DNA from: Pusillimonas sp. T2
Lineage (GTDB): Bacteria; Pseudomonadota; Gammaproteobacteria; Burkholderiales; Burkholderiaceae_B
Reading direction: 5' to 3'
NCBI RefSeq assembly: GCF_002236805.1
Contig: NZ_NIQA01000008.1
Coordinates: forward strand, 62,001-126,000
Length of the DNA: 64,000 bases
Shown piece by piece: positions 41,152-51,033 of this stretch; positions within the stretch are counted from its first letter, which is position 1, and every line of letters begins with the position of its first letter. Below the pieces are notes generated by a model. That model searched no databases. It saw only the letters and a list, made by a program, of their open reading frames with translations, and was not told where the DNA came from. The position numbers were made by a program, and so were the translations under genes.

Positions 41152-42893
41152 GGCGTACCCTTATTCAAGGGCCAATGAGGGCTTTGAGTACGACGCGAGA
41201 AGACTTGGTACCTGACTTGCGCATCAAAAGGATCGATTTCACCTCGTGCCGCTTTTTGCGCAGCACAAACGAAAAACGATACAAAGCCCACCGACGAATC
41301 GGCCCCGGCCAAGTTCGAATATAGAAACTCCCCAACTGTATTTCGGCGTACGGCGGCCAGATAACCTGGAAACTGTTCCGGAATAAAACATTCGGCCACC
41401 ACCGTGCGCCCCGCGTACCCCGATAGCGCAGAATTTCCCAGCCCGCGGCAGTCAGGACAGCCTTCCGGGTTACGAAACCTGACCCCCCTAATATCAATAC
41501 CGGGCAGCTCGCAAAGTTGCGCAAGCAAACCCTCGGTCGTGAGCGCACCGTTGAGTCGCCGACATACCGCCTGGGCCGGCACGGCGCATCGGCTGCACAA
41601 CTTGGGCATCAGCACCTGGTGCACGACCAACTTGAGCATGCCCGGCGTGGCTAGAAAATCGCGTGCAACGCCAATAACACTTGAAGCCAGCCGATCAGAA
41701 ACCAGGAATGCCGAAGGTGCGTGCGTTGTCGTATAAACGCTTACCCCGGAACTGGCCAGATCCATAAAAGCTTCACCCGTTTCTCGATCGCGCACTTCGC
41801 CAAGCAGTACATCGTTCATGGCGGAGCGCTTAAGCGCACGCAACTTGGCCGCAAATCCATCGTGTCGCTCGCGGGCAGGATCGCGACTGATCGTATTCTG
41901 CACCGCCCCCGGAATGAGATACTCCACCGGATCCTCCAGCGTCATGACTTTTCGGTCAGGCGGCAAGGCAGCAATCTGGGCCGCCATCGAAGTTGACTTA
42001 CCCGACCCCACCGTGCCGGCGAAAACAACGGCCCCGCCCTCCGTTTCTACCGCCTGGCGAATCAAACCCGCCTGCACAGGCAAATAGCCCAGCTGCTCGA
42101 GGTCTTGCTGCTCGTGCGCCCGAGACCGATCGAGTAAACGCAGACAAACGCTGGGCCCGCGCTCGGCCGCCAGAGACGCCCAGCGCAGCAAAATACCTCG
42201 ACCATCAACCTGACGGACCAAAGCACCTTGCTGCTCACTGGTGGGGTCGAATACAGCGCCATTGCCGCCACGAATATCCATCCAGATCACGGCGAGCATT
42301 TCGTTTAACGTAGCCGTTGGGATTCGTCGAAACCGGTCGGGTGCAACATAGCGACCCTGTATGGTGAAACGCACCTCGGAATCGGGCTGGTCGTAGTGAA
42401 CATTTAGATGAATATCGCTTGCGCCATGTCTTACACCCCACTCGACCATGTCTTGAAAAGCCGCAGCCAGCGCCGACCCCGATGAACTCGCGTCAAGCAA
42501 GACCAGACCGCCGGAACCGGCAAGTTGATGACGCGCGATGGACAACAACAGAGGCGCGGCAAGAACATAACGTTGCGGCGACGCCATCCGGAAGCCGCGG
42601 CCGCGCAATTGCCTGGCCAACTCGTCGGCCTGATCCCCGCCGACGTGCTCAGCCAACGCCAGTATGGCAACACTTTCATCAGTGAGCTGAACCGGACACA
42701 GCCTTGCAGCCAGGGCCTCAACACCCAACTCATTGCTCAGCGAACGGCGGATAGGCGGCTGGATCACATGAAGTTCATCGGCAGAAGACACCACGACAGC
42801 ATCGGCGTAATCAAAACGCTCGTCGTCCGGCAAGACATCACTGACACGATGACGAGGAAAGCGTAGATCGAGACGCCAGGAAGATCGCTTCAT
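41148..42893 (-). CDS. pilQ: PilQ-like pilus assembly ATPase (GspE/VirB11 superfamily)
   Basis: Cytoplasmic ATPase driving pilus extension, 581 residues. Walker A is GTVGSGKST and Walker B lies in NDVLLGEVRDRETGEAF; the Asp box and His box (TLEDPVEYLIPG, TTTHAPSA) are in place. The C-terminal zinc-binding pairs are seen as CSRC and CPDC. In the R64 scheme the name PilQ means the ATPase, not the secretin of type IVa nomenclature. ATG 42893 shares a base with the pilP TGA. Confidence 0.9.
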   Translation of the reverse strand: MKRSSWRLDLRFPRHRVSDVLPDDERFDYADAVVVSSADELHVIQPPIRRSLSNELGVEALAARLCPVQLTDESVAILALAEHVGGDQADELARQLRGRGFRMASPQRYVLAAPLLLSIARHQLAGSGGLVLLDASSSGSALAAAFQDMVEWGVRHGASDIHLNVHYDQPDSEVRFTIQGRYVAPDRFRRIPTATLNEMLAVIWMDIRGGNGAVFDPTSEQQGALVRQVDGRGILLRWASLAAERGPSVCLRLLDRSRAHEQQDLEQLGYLPVQAGLIRQAVETEGGAVVFAGTVGSGKSTSMAAQIAALPPDRKVMTLEDPVEYLIPGAVQNTISRDPARERHDGFAAKLRALKRSAMNDVLLGEVRDRETGEAFMDLASSGVSVYTTTHAPSAFLVSDRLASSVIGVARDFLATPGMLKLVVHQVLMPKLCSRCAVPAQAVCRRLNGALTTEGLLAQLCELPGIDIRGVRFRNPEGCPDCRGLGNSALSGYAGRTVVAECFIPEQFPGYLAAVRRNTVGEFLYSNLAGADSSVGFVSFFVCAAQKAARGEIDPFDAQVRYQVFSRRTQSPHWPLNKGTP

Positions 42894-43459
42894 CAGCCTT
42901 TCTCCGCCCCGTCTTGATCGAGACACAGCGTGAGCTGGGAATCGCCCCGGACCAACTGCACGCAACGCGACTGAATCCCTTGAAGCAAGTAGCCATTGGG
43001 GTCAGCCACACGCCCGAGCGGCAATGCGCGTCCGTTCAAGTAAACGTAAGTGTGGCCCTGCCATTGAACTTCGGCCAGCAAGCGCTTGCCGACACCGTAA
43101 ATGCCTTTCAACACCGGCCGGGCCATCGAGGGCGGCGTTAGGTCGGGGTCAAGTGGTCGGCCTTGCGGGGCCCGACGCGAGGCGAGCCGCTCGTCAGACA
43201 TTGCGCTCAGTGCCTTCACAGCTTCAGCCCGCATCAACTCGCGCACCAACATCTGGTCGTCCGCAAGGTGATCAAGATCTGCCGCAGAGGATGACGGTTC
43301 GTCGGATAGTGCTGGTTGGATAGACGATGACGGTGCAGCGACCGTCGGCACGGCAATAAACATCAGCCCGCACAGACTGCGTATTAACACGCGTAACGGC
43401 CGGCGAACTACAACAAACACATAGGGACGACGCAAAACGCGCTCAACTCTGCCACTCAT
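42893..43459 (-). CDS. pilP: PilP-like pilus assembly protein
   Basis: 188 residues. A hydrophobic N-terminal segment (about 24-42, VLIRSLCGLMFIAVPTVAA) acts as signal or anchor. The C-terminal half (LAEVQWQGHTYVYLNGRALP, LQGIQSRCVQLVRGDSQLTLC) matches the small periplasmic PilP of IncI1 thin pili. I call it mainly from position between pilO and pilQ. It overlaps pilO by 17 bases. Confidence 0.75.
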   Translation of the reverse strand: MSGRVERVLRRPYVFVVVRRPLRVLIRSLCGLMFIAVPTVAAPSSSIQPALSDEPSSSAADLDHLADDQMLVRELMRAEAVKALSAMSDERLASRRAPQGRPLDPDLTPPSMARPVLKGIYGVGKRLLAEVQWQGHTYVYLNGRALPLGRVADPNGYLLQGIQSRCVQLVRGDSQLTLCLDQDGAEKG

Positions 43460-44756
43460 AGCGCTCCCCTTTTGCCGACAGATGAAGCCGACTTTGCCGT
43501 AACGTCGACAGCTCAGATGATTTGAAAGTCAGTACCACCTGCTGCCATCGGACGCCGGTAAGATTGGGCAAAAGCAAGCTATAAGATCGAAGAGGCCCCT
43601 CAACCAGCAGCGATCGCACCTGATAACCCCGAAACGCCTCTGGCCTGGGTACAGGCACACCTTGCGCATCGACGGGCCCAGCAAACTTGTGAACCACTGC
43701 GGGCGAGGCCTTCAGAGTGACGAAAGCCCGGCTGATGTGCTGCAGACTGCTCAGCCAATATTTATCTCCCCATAGGCCGTCGTTCAAAACAGCGTCTGCA
43801 AGCGGTATCGCGGCATCGACGACAACCCACTCTGCCTCGACATCGTCCACCGACAAAAAACGCAATGCCCAACCGGTGGGGGCCGAAGCCATCAACCGCT
43901 GGTTACTGGCATGATCACTGCCGCGACGCAATGACGCTGTGCAGCGCCAGGTGCTGGAGAGCGGCTTGCACAGGACGTTGACGAGGTGCCAGCCACTGAC
44001 CTGTACAGGCACGCGATACAAAGAGGACAACAACTGCCGCATGCCGTCGACACCATGCACCCGCACCAAGGCGGTGGCTGCTGACCTGGCCGACACCCAG
44101 GCATGCATGGCCGCCTGTGCAGACACAGGGCCAGGCACAGGTTGGCCAGACAACCAGCGACCTGCCGCGCTGGCGGCAAAGGCAACACCAACCGCCACGA
44201 CGCTAACGGCAACGGCCAAGGCAGAAAGACTTTTTGGCACCCAACGGGCAGAAATACGCCACAGCAAAGCCCTATCATCGGCAGCGACGGCCAAGGCCTC
44301 CAGATCCGGCGCCCCCGATTTTTCGCCGGATGGATCGAAATGCCGGATATGTGCGTAGGCCAGACGCAACTCATCAAGCAAACCAATGACCTGTTGGGAC
44401 GACCCCAGCAATATGTCGGTACGCGCTATGACAGCGCCCTCGTGCACCGCCACAAGCCAGTACCGGCCAGGCTGTAGGGCAATGGACACCGCTACCGTTC
44501 CAGAGGGATACATACCGGCGACTATCTGGGCCGCGGAGTAATGCGGTTCGCGATGAGGCGCCTCAGTACGCGAGAACTGAATCAACCCCATAGCTGCCGC
44601 GTGCTCGGACGGCGTCACGCAATGAGTCGCACGATATCTCCTGGCCTTTGCCATAACCTGCTTACGGGTATGCACCCCAAGCAACGGCAGCCAATCCAGG
44701 CCAAACACCAGATTTTTTCCATCCCAGCGCTCACACCACACTGTGTCGTCAGCCAT
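43443..44756 (-). CDS. pilO: PilO-like (PilO2 family) pilus assembly protein
   Basis: 437 residues. The N-terminal part is cytoplasmic and actin-like-adaptor in character (LVFGLDWLPLLGV, LQPGRYWLVAVHEGAVI, DILLGSSQQVIGLLDEL). One membrane helix at about 173-195 (LSALAVAVSVVAVGVAFAASAAG) precedes a periplasmic domain. This order fits the PilO2 family of type IVb clusters. It lies 2 bases after the pilN stop. Confidence 0.83.
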   Translation of the reverse strand: MADDTVWCERWDGKNLVFGLDWLPLLGVHTRKQVMAKARRYRATHCVTPSEHAAAMGLIQFSRTEAPHREPHYSAAQIVAGMYPSGTVAVSIALQPGRYWLVAVHEGAVIARTDILLGSSQQVIGLLDELRLAYAHIRHFDPSGEKSGAPDLEALAVAADDRALLWRISARWVPKSLSALAVAVSVVAVGVAFAASAAGRWLSGQPVPGPVSAQAAMHAWVSARSAATALVRVHGVDGMRQLLSSLYRVPVQVSGWHLVNVLCKPLSSTWRCTASLRRGSDHASNQRLMASAPTGWALRFLSVDDVEAEWVVVDAAIPLADAVLNDGLWGDKYWLSSLQHISRAFVTLKASPAVVHKFAGPVDAQGVPVPRPEAFRGYQVRSLLVEGPLRSYSLLLPNLTGVRWQQVVLTFKSSELSTLRQSRLHLSAKGERYEWQS

Positions 44757-44758
44757 GG

Positions 44759-46354
44759 CTAGAACCCCTCCTCGACTTGCGCCGTAATGACTATGACCGT
44801 TTTGATCTGCTGTTGCGCGGCACGGTCGCTACCCCCAAGCAACATCGGCATACCCGGATTAAGTCGACGTGTATCGAGCTCGTGCTGCCCCCGATCAAAA
44901 CCCGACACCAGCAAAGGCTGCCCTGGCTGCAAAACAAGTTGCTGAACCGTACCGTTTCCATCAATGGTGACCTGCTGCAGCTGCAAGGGATTGCGTGCGT
45001 CGCCGAACGTGACGGACTTGATGGGTTGCGCCACAGTGTTGTCGTAGGCCAATGACAATAAAATCTGACCGTTTTCCTGCGCATCAGGGATCAAGGTCAA
45101 TAACGAACCCACCGTTTCTTCTTTCTGACTGACCGACACCGTGGGTAAACTGCTTTCTAACCCCTGCCCCAAGGCCGTGGTTTGAACTTTGTCGATATAA
45201 GAGAACGTCGTACGCACCGCATGCGTGACCGGACGTCGATTCAGTGTCAACACCGGAACGCTGCTGCGTCTGACTACCTGCCCCACCTGACCAAGCGCCC
45301 TGATCATGGCCTCGGAACCTTTGAACGGCCCTTCGGCAAGCGACACCCCCAGGCTGGCCGCGTCGGTCACAACAGAGCCAGCAGAAGCGACTGTCGCCGC
45401 CATTCGGGCACTCGTAAAGACCAGATCCCAGTCCATCCCGGCTTCTGCCGTCTCTTTGGTGACCAGCGTTATCTCTTCAAAGACCAATCTGATACGACGG
45501 GTCAGCGCCAGATTCTCCTGATCAAGATAAGCGGCAATGCGCTGCAATACTTCGGGTGTATCGGTGACCACCACCAGCGCGCTGGCGCCCTCTTGTGCTA
45601 CAGCAACGCCGGCACGGCTCAAAAAGGGCTCGAGACGCGCCTTCACGACGTCCATCACACCAATTTGCTCGCTTTGCAGCCGTGTGCTTGAAGTGCTGGA
45701 AAAGCCCTGATCCTGACCACTTCGGTTGGCCCCCAAAGACGCCTCGGACTGAGCCGCCTGCGTCAACGCGCGGATGTTGAATACCCGCGTCTCGGTTCGA
45801 TAAAACTCAATACGGCCCTGCGCATAGCGCCAATACACCCCGAGTGTGGCGGCAACGCTGTCAAGAATGGCTGACAACGGCTGTGCCTCGCCATCCAGAC
45901 GCATTGAGGACTCAGGGAGCACCACGACCGACTGACCCGCTGCATCGCTACCGGCCAAACGCGGTGAAAACCGGTCAAGCGACCAGAGCGCTTCGGGTCG
46001 TACATGCACAGGAATCCCGGTCGCGGCGGTGATCCGACGCGCGATCACCGGCAAAGGTCGCGGCTCGGCGGTGAAGATAAGCGTGGTTTTAACGTTGGCC
46101 CGCAATGCCACCGGCAAGGTTAACTCGCGGGAAAGCGGCAGCGGTTTACCCACCAACCACGGACGATCGACATGCTGAGCCGAGCGGCGCACATCGGCGT
46201 CGCTCAGTTGCGCGGCAAACGCGCGTTGTCGCTGGTCGATGCTGTCGCCCGCCTCTACAACACGCTGTGATATCTCGCGTAACCTTTCTTGCAGCGCGCA
46301 TCCGGCAAGCAGCGCCCCGAAGGCCAACACCGCAGCAAACTTGAGCCAGATCAT
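44759..46354 (-). CDS. pilN: PilN-like outer-membrane secretin lipoprotein
   Basis: Forms the pilus exit ring. The 531-residue protein starts with a lipoprotein signal, lipobox LAGC with Cys19. STN-type and N-domains lie in the middle (ITAATGIPVHVRPEALWSL, ALVVVTDTPEVLQRIAAYLD). The C-terminal secretin domain is about 280-530 (RIRLVFEEITLV, LNRRPVTHAVRTTFSYID, LLTLIPDAQENGQILLSLAY). Lipoprotein secretins are typical of BfpB/PilN in type IVb systems. ATG 46354 overlaps the pilL stop as ATGA. Confidence 0.92.
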   Translation of the reverse strand: MIWLKFAAVLAFGALLAGCALQERLREISQRVVEAGDSIDQRQRAFAAQLSDADVRRSAQHVDRPWLVGKPLPLSRELTLPVALRANVKTTLIFTAEPRPLPVIARRITAATGIPVHVRPEALWSLDRFSPRLAGSDAAGQSVVVLPESSMRLDGEAQPLSAILDSVAATLGVYWRYAQGRIEFYRTETRVFNIRALTQAAQSEASLGANRSGQDQGFSSTSSTRLQSEQIGVMDVVKARLEPFLSRAGVAVAQEGASALVVVTDTPEVLQRIAAYLDQENLALTRRIRLVFEEITLVTKETAEAGMDWDLVFTSARMAATVASAGSVVTDAASLGVSLAEGPFKGSEAMIRALGQVGQVVRRSSVPVLTLNRRPVTHAVRTTFSYIDKVQTTALGQGLESSLPTVSVSQKEETVGSLLTLIPDAQENGQILLSLAYDNTVAQPIKSVTFGDARNPLQLQQVTIDGNGTVQQLVLQPGQPLLVSGFDRGQHELDTRRLNPGMPMLLGGSDRAAQQQIKTVIVITAQVEEGF

Positions 46355-47259
46355 GATTGCCCTGCCGCCGCACGGGTACGATCACAGGCCTGCGCGTAAG
46401 GCACGATGCGCAGTACACGATTGGAGTAGAAGCACGGCTGCAACGGCTTAACCGCTAGTTCTGTGCTGCCAACCAAAGCCTGCACCGCTTCGACAAACGG
46501 CACATCAAAACTTGCCGAGCCAGTAATCGGTATATCGACATCTACCATCCAGTGCTCTGGGGCGAAGTCCCAACCCGCCTGCGCAGCCCAACGCGCCAGG
46601 GCCTGGCGCAGCGTGCCGTCGGATCGCCCCACGACAAACGCCGGGGAAAACGAGGTTGCCGGGCCCGACCCTGGTTCGAGCTGAGACGCCACGGGCGGTT
46701 GCTGGGGCGGCTTGGGCGGCGGCGATACAGGAGGCGTAAGCGGCAATGGCGGGGGTATAGGCATAGGCGGCGGTAATGGCGCACCATGCGCAACCGAATG
46801 ACCCGCGTCGTCGCCATCGACGATCGCTTCGACACCTGCCGACGTTGCCCTATCGTCATCTCGACGAGCAAAAGCTTGCAAATGCCCGCCACGAATCACC
46901 AACAACGCCGGCACTTCGTCAATGACGAGGTAATCGCCCTGGCGCCGGGGTGTTAACAAACGATCGCCGACGACGCCGTGTTGCAGTGCCTGTTTAAGAG
47001 AGCGAGCAAACAATGCAGGTACCGGGCTCCCGGCACCAAACTGCAGCCAGACATTGCTGCCGTTATCGAATACCTGCAAGGGCGCAATATTGCGGTCCCC
47101 CGACAACGCCCAACCAAAATGAAACTGCCCCCTGGCCACGACGGCAGTATCCTGTGCACCGGTCGGCTCAAGCGACTTAAATGCCGTTTGCAGGTCAGGA
47201 AACTGGGCGCACCCAGCCAGCAGCAGCATCGGCAAATACAAGGTTCGCTTCTTTCCCAT
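46351..47259 (-). CDS. pilL: PilL/TcpQ-like lipoprotein with a VirB9/TrbG-like segment
   Basis: 302 residues. The signal peptide ends in lipobox LAGC with Cys17. Residues about 40-130 resemble the C-terminal domain of VirB9/TrbG/CagX (IAPLQVFDNGSNVWLQF, then PALFA and GDYLVIDEVPALLVIRGG). A proline-rich linker spans about 160-190. The C-terminal region (about 210-290, LRQALARWAAQAGWDF and FVEAVQALVGSTEL) matches TcpQ-like domains that contact the secretin. It is the first gene of the pilus operon; ATG 47259 has GGAG upstream. Its exact role is inferred from position next to the secretin. Confidence 0.75.
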   Translation of the reverse strand: MGKKRTLYLPMLLLAGCAQFPDLQTAFKSLEPTGAQDTAVVARGQFHFGWALSGDRNIAPLQVFDNGSNVWLQFGAGSPVPALFARSLKQALQHGVVGDRLLTPRRQGDYLVIDEVPALLVIRGGHLQAFARRDDDRATSAGVEAIVDGDDAGHSVAHGAPLPPPMPIPPPLPLTPPVSPPPKPPQQPPVASQLEPGSGPATSFSPAFVVGRSDGTLRQALARWAAQAGWDFAPEHWMVDVDIPITGSASFDVPFVEAVQALVGSTELAVKPLQPCFYSNRVLRIVPYAQACDRTRAAAGQS

Positions 47260-47698
47260 TCAGGCTACTCCTACCCGGGGAACACCCCCATTGAACATAG
47301 GCGTATGCTGCCGCCTGGGCGAGGTCTCAAAAAGCCCGGGTTGTACGCATGGCTTGATTCGACCCGCGTCGGCACAACTAAAAAATAATAAAAAATTGTT
47401 ATTTTTCAGTTACTTAATTTTTATCAGCCATACAAAATCAACGTCGGAATGGCCCGTAATACGAGGCAAAAGTATCCGCCACGAAACATTACATTTGGCA
47501 ACACACAAGCAAGAACGATTTTGCTACCCTTCAGTTGCCTGACCAGAAGTCGTTTCATCCGCTGCGACCCACGTGCCACCGGCTACCCATAATCAATATC
47601 CAAAAGCCTGCACTTCCTGGTCGTCCAAAAGCCTTTAAGTTGCACACGGCGATTTGCCGATCGGCATACCGTCGTGCCAACTGCACAGGAGACAAACC
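47260..47698. other. Gene-free gap, AT-rich in the middle, between the pilus operon and small genes
   Basis: 439 bases with no credible gene. Bases 47375-47425 are strongly AT-rich and hold an inverted repeat AAAAATAA / TTATTTTT (47381-47388 and 47399-47406). The pilus operon promoter should lie here on the minus strand, but I cannot assign hexamers. AT-rich DNA upstream of surface-structure genes is a common H-NS target; an H-NS-family gene is at 63.2 kb. Confidence 0.5.
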
Positions 47699-47980
47699 AT
47701 GAATGAAACTCTCGACCTGTTCTGGGGGCGTGCCCTTAAAATTGCGCGCCACTACGACACCGACGGCCTGATCTTTGCCGACTTGACCGGCATGGCCGAT
47801 GATTTTTCGGCCAGCTTCCACGAAGCGATTGCCGATACCCCCGAAGACAAACGTCAGCACGCAATTGCGGCGCTTCAAACCAAGCTGAACGATGCCGGTA
47901 GCAGCGACCGCTATCCCGGCCGTTGCAACGAAGCATTTACAGAGCTGGCCGCCAGCCTGAATCGCATTCCCATTTACTGA
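47699..47980 (+). CDS. Hypothetical protein, 93 residues
   Basis: Not recognised. AGGAG stands 5-9 bases before ATG 47699, and the frame has normal codon use. The protein is soluble, acidic, helix-prone and Ala-rich (ALKIARHYDTDGLIFADLTG, PEDKRQHAIAALQTKLNDAG), with no signal peptide or membrane segment. A perfect 11-bp hairpin follows the stop. Confidence 0.6.
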   Translation: MNETLDLFWGRALKIARHYDTDGLIFADLTGMADDFSASFHEAIADTPEDKRQHAIAALQTKLNDAGSSDRYPGRCNEAFTELAASLNRIPIY

Positions 47981-47989
47981 CAACACCGG

Positions 47990-48016
47990 GTGTGGCAGCC
48001 TTTGTGGCTGCCACAC
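47990..48016. repeat. Perfect hairpin downstream of the 93-residue ORF
   Basis: GTGTGGCAGCC / GGCTGCCACAC, 11-bp stem, 5-base loop, starting 9 bases after the stop codon. No T-run on either strand, so Rho-independent termination is doubtful; it may stabilise a 3' end. Confidence 0.5.
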
Positions 48017-48056
48017 AACTTGACCACCACAATCCCCCCGCGACTAGAATAGCGGT

Positions 48057-48254
48057 ATGAAAATCGCAATTATTCTGGTCAGTATTCTTTCAATGGCCCT
48101 AACCATTGGCTGGCACTTAAGAAAACAGAACAGCAGCCCAGGCCGCCTTTCTTTCAGACAAAAACTCAATATTGTCATGACCAGTCTGGTCATCGGCATT
48201 GTCGTGTATTTCGGGCTGTTGCTTGCCGCCCTGGCCTGGATGGCCCTGCGCTGA
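48057..48254 (+). CDS. Small membrane protein, 65 residues
   Basis: Not recognised. Two hydrophobic helices at about 3-18 (IAIILVSILSMALTIG) and 42-62 (LVIGIVVYFGLLLAALAWMAL) flank a basic loop (RKQNSSPGRLSFRQK), predicting an inner-membrane hairpin protein. The Shine-Dalgarno is weak. It stands between two other small plus-strand genes. Confidence 0.5.
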   Translation: MKIAIILVSILSMALTIGWHLRKQNSSPGRLSFRQKLNIVMTSLVIGIVVYFGLLLAALAWMALR

Positions 48255-48320
48255 CAAGGCGCTCCCTCGTACCAACCGCTACAATGAGCGTTGGCAATCT
48301 TTACTACAGCGTGTGCAATT

Positions 48321-48686
48321 TTGAATCAGACACAAACCGAGAACTGGGGTTTTTTGCACCCCGAATGCTTTGGCGACAAGGCCTTGCTGTTTTTCAGCTG
48401 GGATCTGGCCAAGACCATCGAACAACAATTCCGTCTGCATGCAGAATCAAGCCTTGGTATTCAACTGACCGAGGCACAAAAGGCCGTCGATCGTCTGCTC
48501 AAGCAATATGTGCAAATACAGGCCAACCCGGCTGCATTCGAAGGCCAAAGCATTACGTTAGAACTTGAACAAGACGACAGTGACGGCGAATCAACGCCCA
48601 TGCTTGCGTTAAAAACATCGCCCGAGCTAGAGGAAAAAATCCTGGCGGCACAGGCCCAAATGCAAAGTTCGCAAAGCGTGAACTAA
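48321..48686 (+). CDS. Hypothetical protein, about 121 residues
   Basis: Not recognised. Soluble, with NWGFLHPECFGDKALLFFSW near the N-terminus, a helical middle (TEAQKAVDRLLKQYVQIQ) and an acidic patch (LELEQDDSDGE). I use TTG 48321, which gives MNQTQTENWGF; TTG 48291 would add 10 residues. Neither start has a clear Shine-Dalgarno. It is convergent with purB. Confidence 0.55.
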   Translation: MNQTQTENWGFLHPECFGDKALLFFSWDLAKTIEQQFRLHAESSLGIQLTEAQKAVDRLLKQYVQIQANPAAFEGQSITLELEQDDSDGESTPMLALKTSPELEEKILAAQAQMQSSQSVN

Positions 48687-48713
48687 AAATAAAAATGCCC
48701 CCAAGCGGGGGCA
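48681..48713 (-). terminator. Intrinsic terminator of purB
   Basis: On the minus strand TGCCCCC-GCTT-GGGGGCA followed by TTTTTATTTTT, 23 bases past the purB stop. The T-run overlaps the end of the convergent small ORF. Confidence 0.9.
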
Positions 48714-48735
48714 TTGCGCACTACTGAAGCCAAAC

Positions 48736-50118
<1,383 letters not shown>

Positions 50119-50142
50119 TCACGAAGAAAAAAACAAGCCGGG

Positions 50143-50151
50143 ATTTTACCA
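50143..50151 (-). promoter_or_regulatory. Candidate extended -10 promoter of purB
   Basis: On the minus strand TGGTAAAAT, an extended -10, 31 bases before the purB ATG. No clear -35 is visible and I see no obvious PurR-type palindrome. Confidence 0.4.
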
Positions 50152-50229
50152 CCCACCCTTTATTGTGGGATATAAGGCACAGAATCTGTCACGAAGCGCC
50201 GTCGTCCCGGCATCCGGCCTTTGCAGGGG

Positions 50230-50257
50230 CTGACATCAGCCCCATCCCTGATATACT
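50230..50257 (+). promoter_or_regulatory. Candidate promoter of the glutathione S-transferase gene
   Basis: CTGACA (50230-50235), 16-base spacer, TATACT (50252-50257) with a TGA just before it (extended -10). The perfect palindrome GGGGCTGA-CA-TCAGCCCC (50226-50243) covers the -35 and could be an operator. Predicted start near 50264. Confidence 0.6.
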
Positions 50258-50286
50258 TTTTGCACCTTCCACTTCAAGATTGCGCC

Positions 50287-50901
50287 ATGAAACTTATCGG
50301 TTCGCTGACCAGCCCATACGTACGCAAAGTTCGCATTGTCATGGCCGAGAAAAAGCTCGACTACGAGCTTGTGCTGGAAGATGTCTGGGCGGCCGACACC
50401 AAAATCAAAGAATTCAACCCGCTGGGCAAAGTGCCCTGTTTAGTCACCGACGACGGCGGCAGCATTTTCGATTCTCGCGTCATTGTCGAATACCTCGATA
50501 CGCTTTCGCCGGTGGGACGCTTGCTACCGCAAGCCGGGCGCGATCGCACGGCCACCAAGTGCTGGGAAGCCATCGCCGACGGCCTGCTCGATGCGGGCGT
50601 CACCATTGTGGCCGAGGGGCGTCGCCCCGAGCACCTGCGCAGCGAAGACTGGATACAGCGCCAGCGCGGCAAGATCACATCGGCGCTGGCCTCTATGGAG
50701 CGCAGCCTGGGCCCAAATAGTTATTGCATGGGGGTCAATCTCAGCTTGGCCGACGTTGCAGTAGGCTGTGCCCTGGGTTTTCTCGACTTCCGTATGCCCG
50801 ACCTTAACTGGCGCGACACCTACCCGCATCTGGCTGCACTTTACGCAAAACTCCTGACGCGGCCGTCATTTTCAACGACTATCCCCAAATTACCTTCGTA
50901 G
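50287..50901 (+). CDS. Glutathione S-transferase family protein (YibF-like)
   Basis: 204 residues. The thioredoxin-fold N-terminal domain begins MKLIGSLTSPYVRKVRIVMAEK and contains NPLGKVPCLVTDDGG and FDSRVIVEYLD, close in style to E. coli YibF. The helical C-terminal domain starts at about 85. The substrate is unknown; SPYVRK places Ser at the usual catalytic position. A bidirectional terminator follows. Confidence 0.85.
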   Translation: MKLIGSLTSPYVRKVRIVMAEKKLDYELVLEDVWAADTKIKEFNPLGKVPCLVTDDGGSIFDSRVIVEYLDTLSPVGRLLPQAGRDRTATKCWEAIADGLLDAGVTIVAEGRRPEHLRSEDWIQRQRGKITSALASMERSLGPNSYCMGVNLSLADVAVGCALGFLDFRMPDLNWRDTYPHLAALYAKLLTRPSFSTTIPKLPS

Positions 50902-50938
50902 GTTTCACGCTCGGTGTAAGCTGAACACCGCTCGACTC

Positions 50939-50978
50939 AAACGCAAAAGGCCCGGTATTACCCGGGCCTTTTGCGTTT
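50939..50978. terminator. Bidirectional intrinsic terminator between gst and mnmA
   Basis: 17-bp stem AAACGCAAAAGGCCCGG / CCGGGCCTTTTGCGTTT. The T-rich arm CCTTTTGCGTTT serves the plus strand and the same symmetry serves the minus strand, so it ends both gst and the aroG-mnmA unit. Confidence 0.85.
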
Positions 50979-51033
50979 CTAACGTTCGGCACTTTACATA
51001 CGGCACGACACACAGACCACGCCAACATCGGCG

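Noticed and set aside
47291-47542. Plus-strand open frame of 83 codons in the AT-rich gap
   Set aside because: No Shine-Dalgarno, atypical composition and it spans the AT-rich region likely to hold the pilus promoter.
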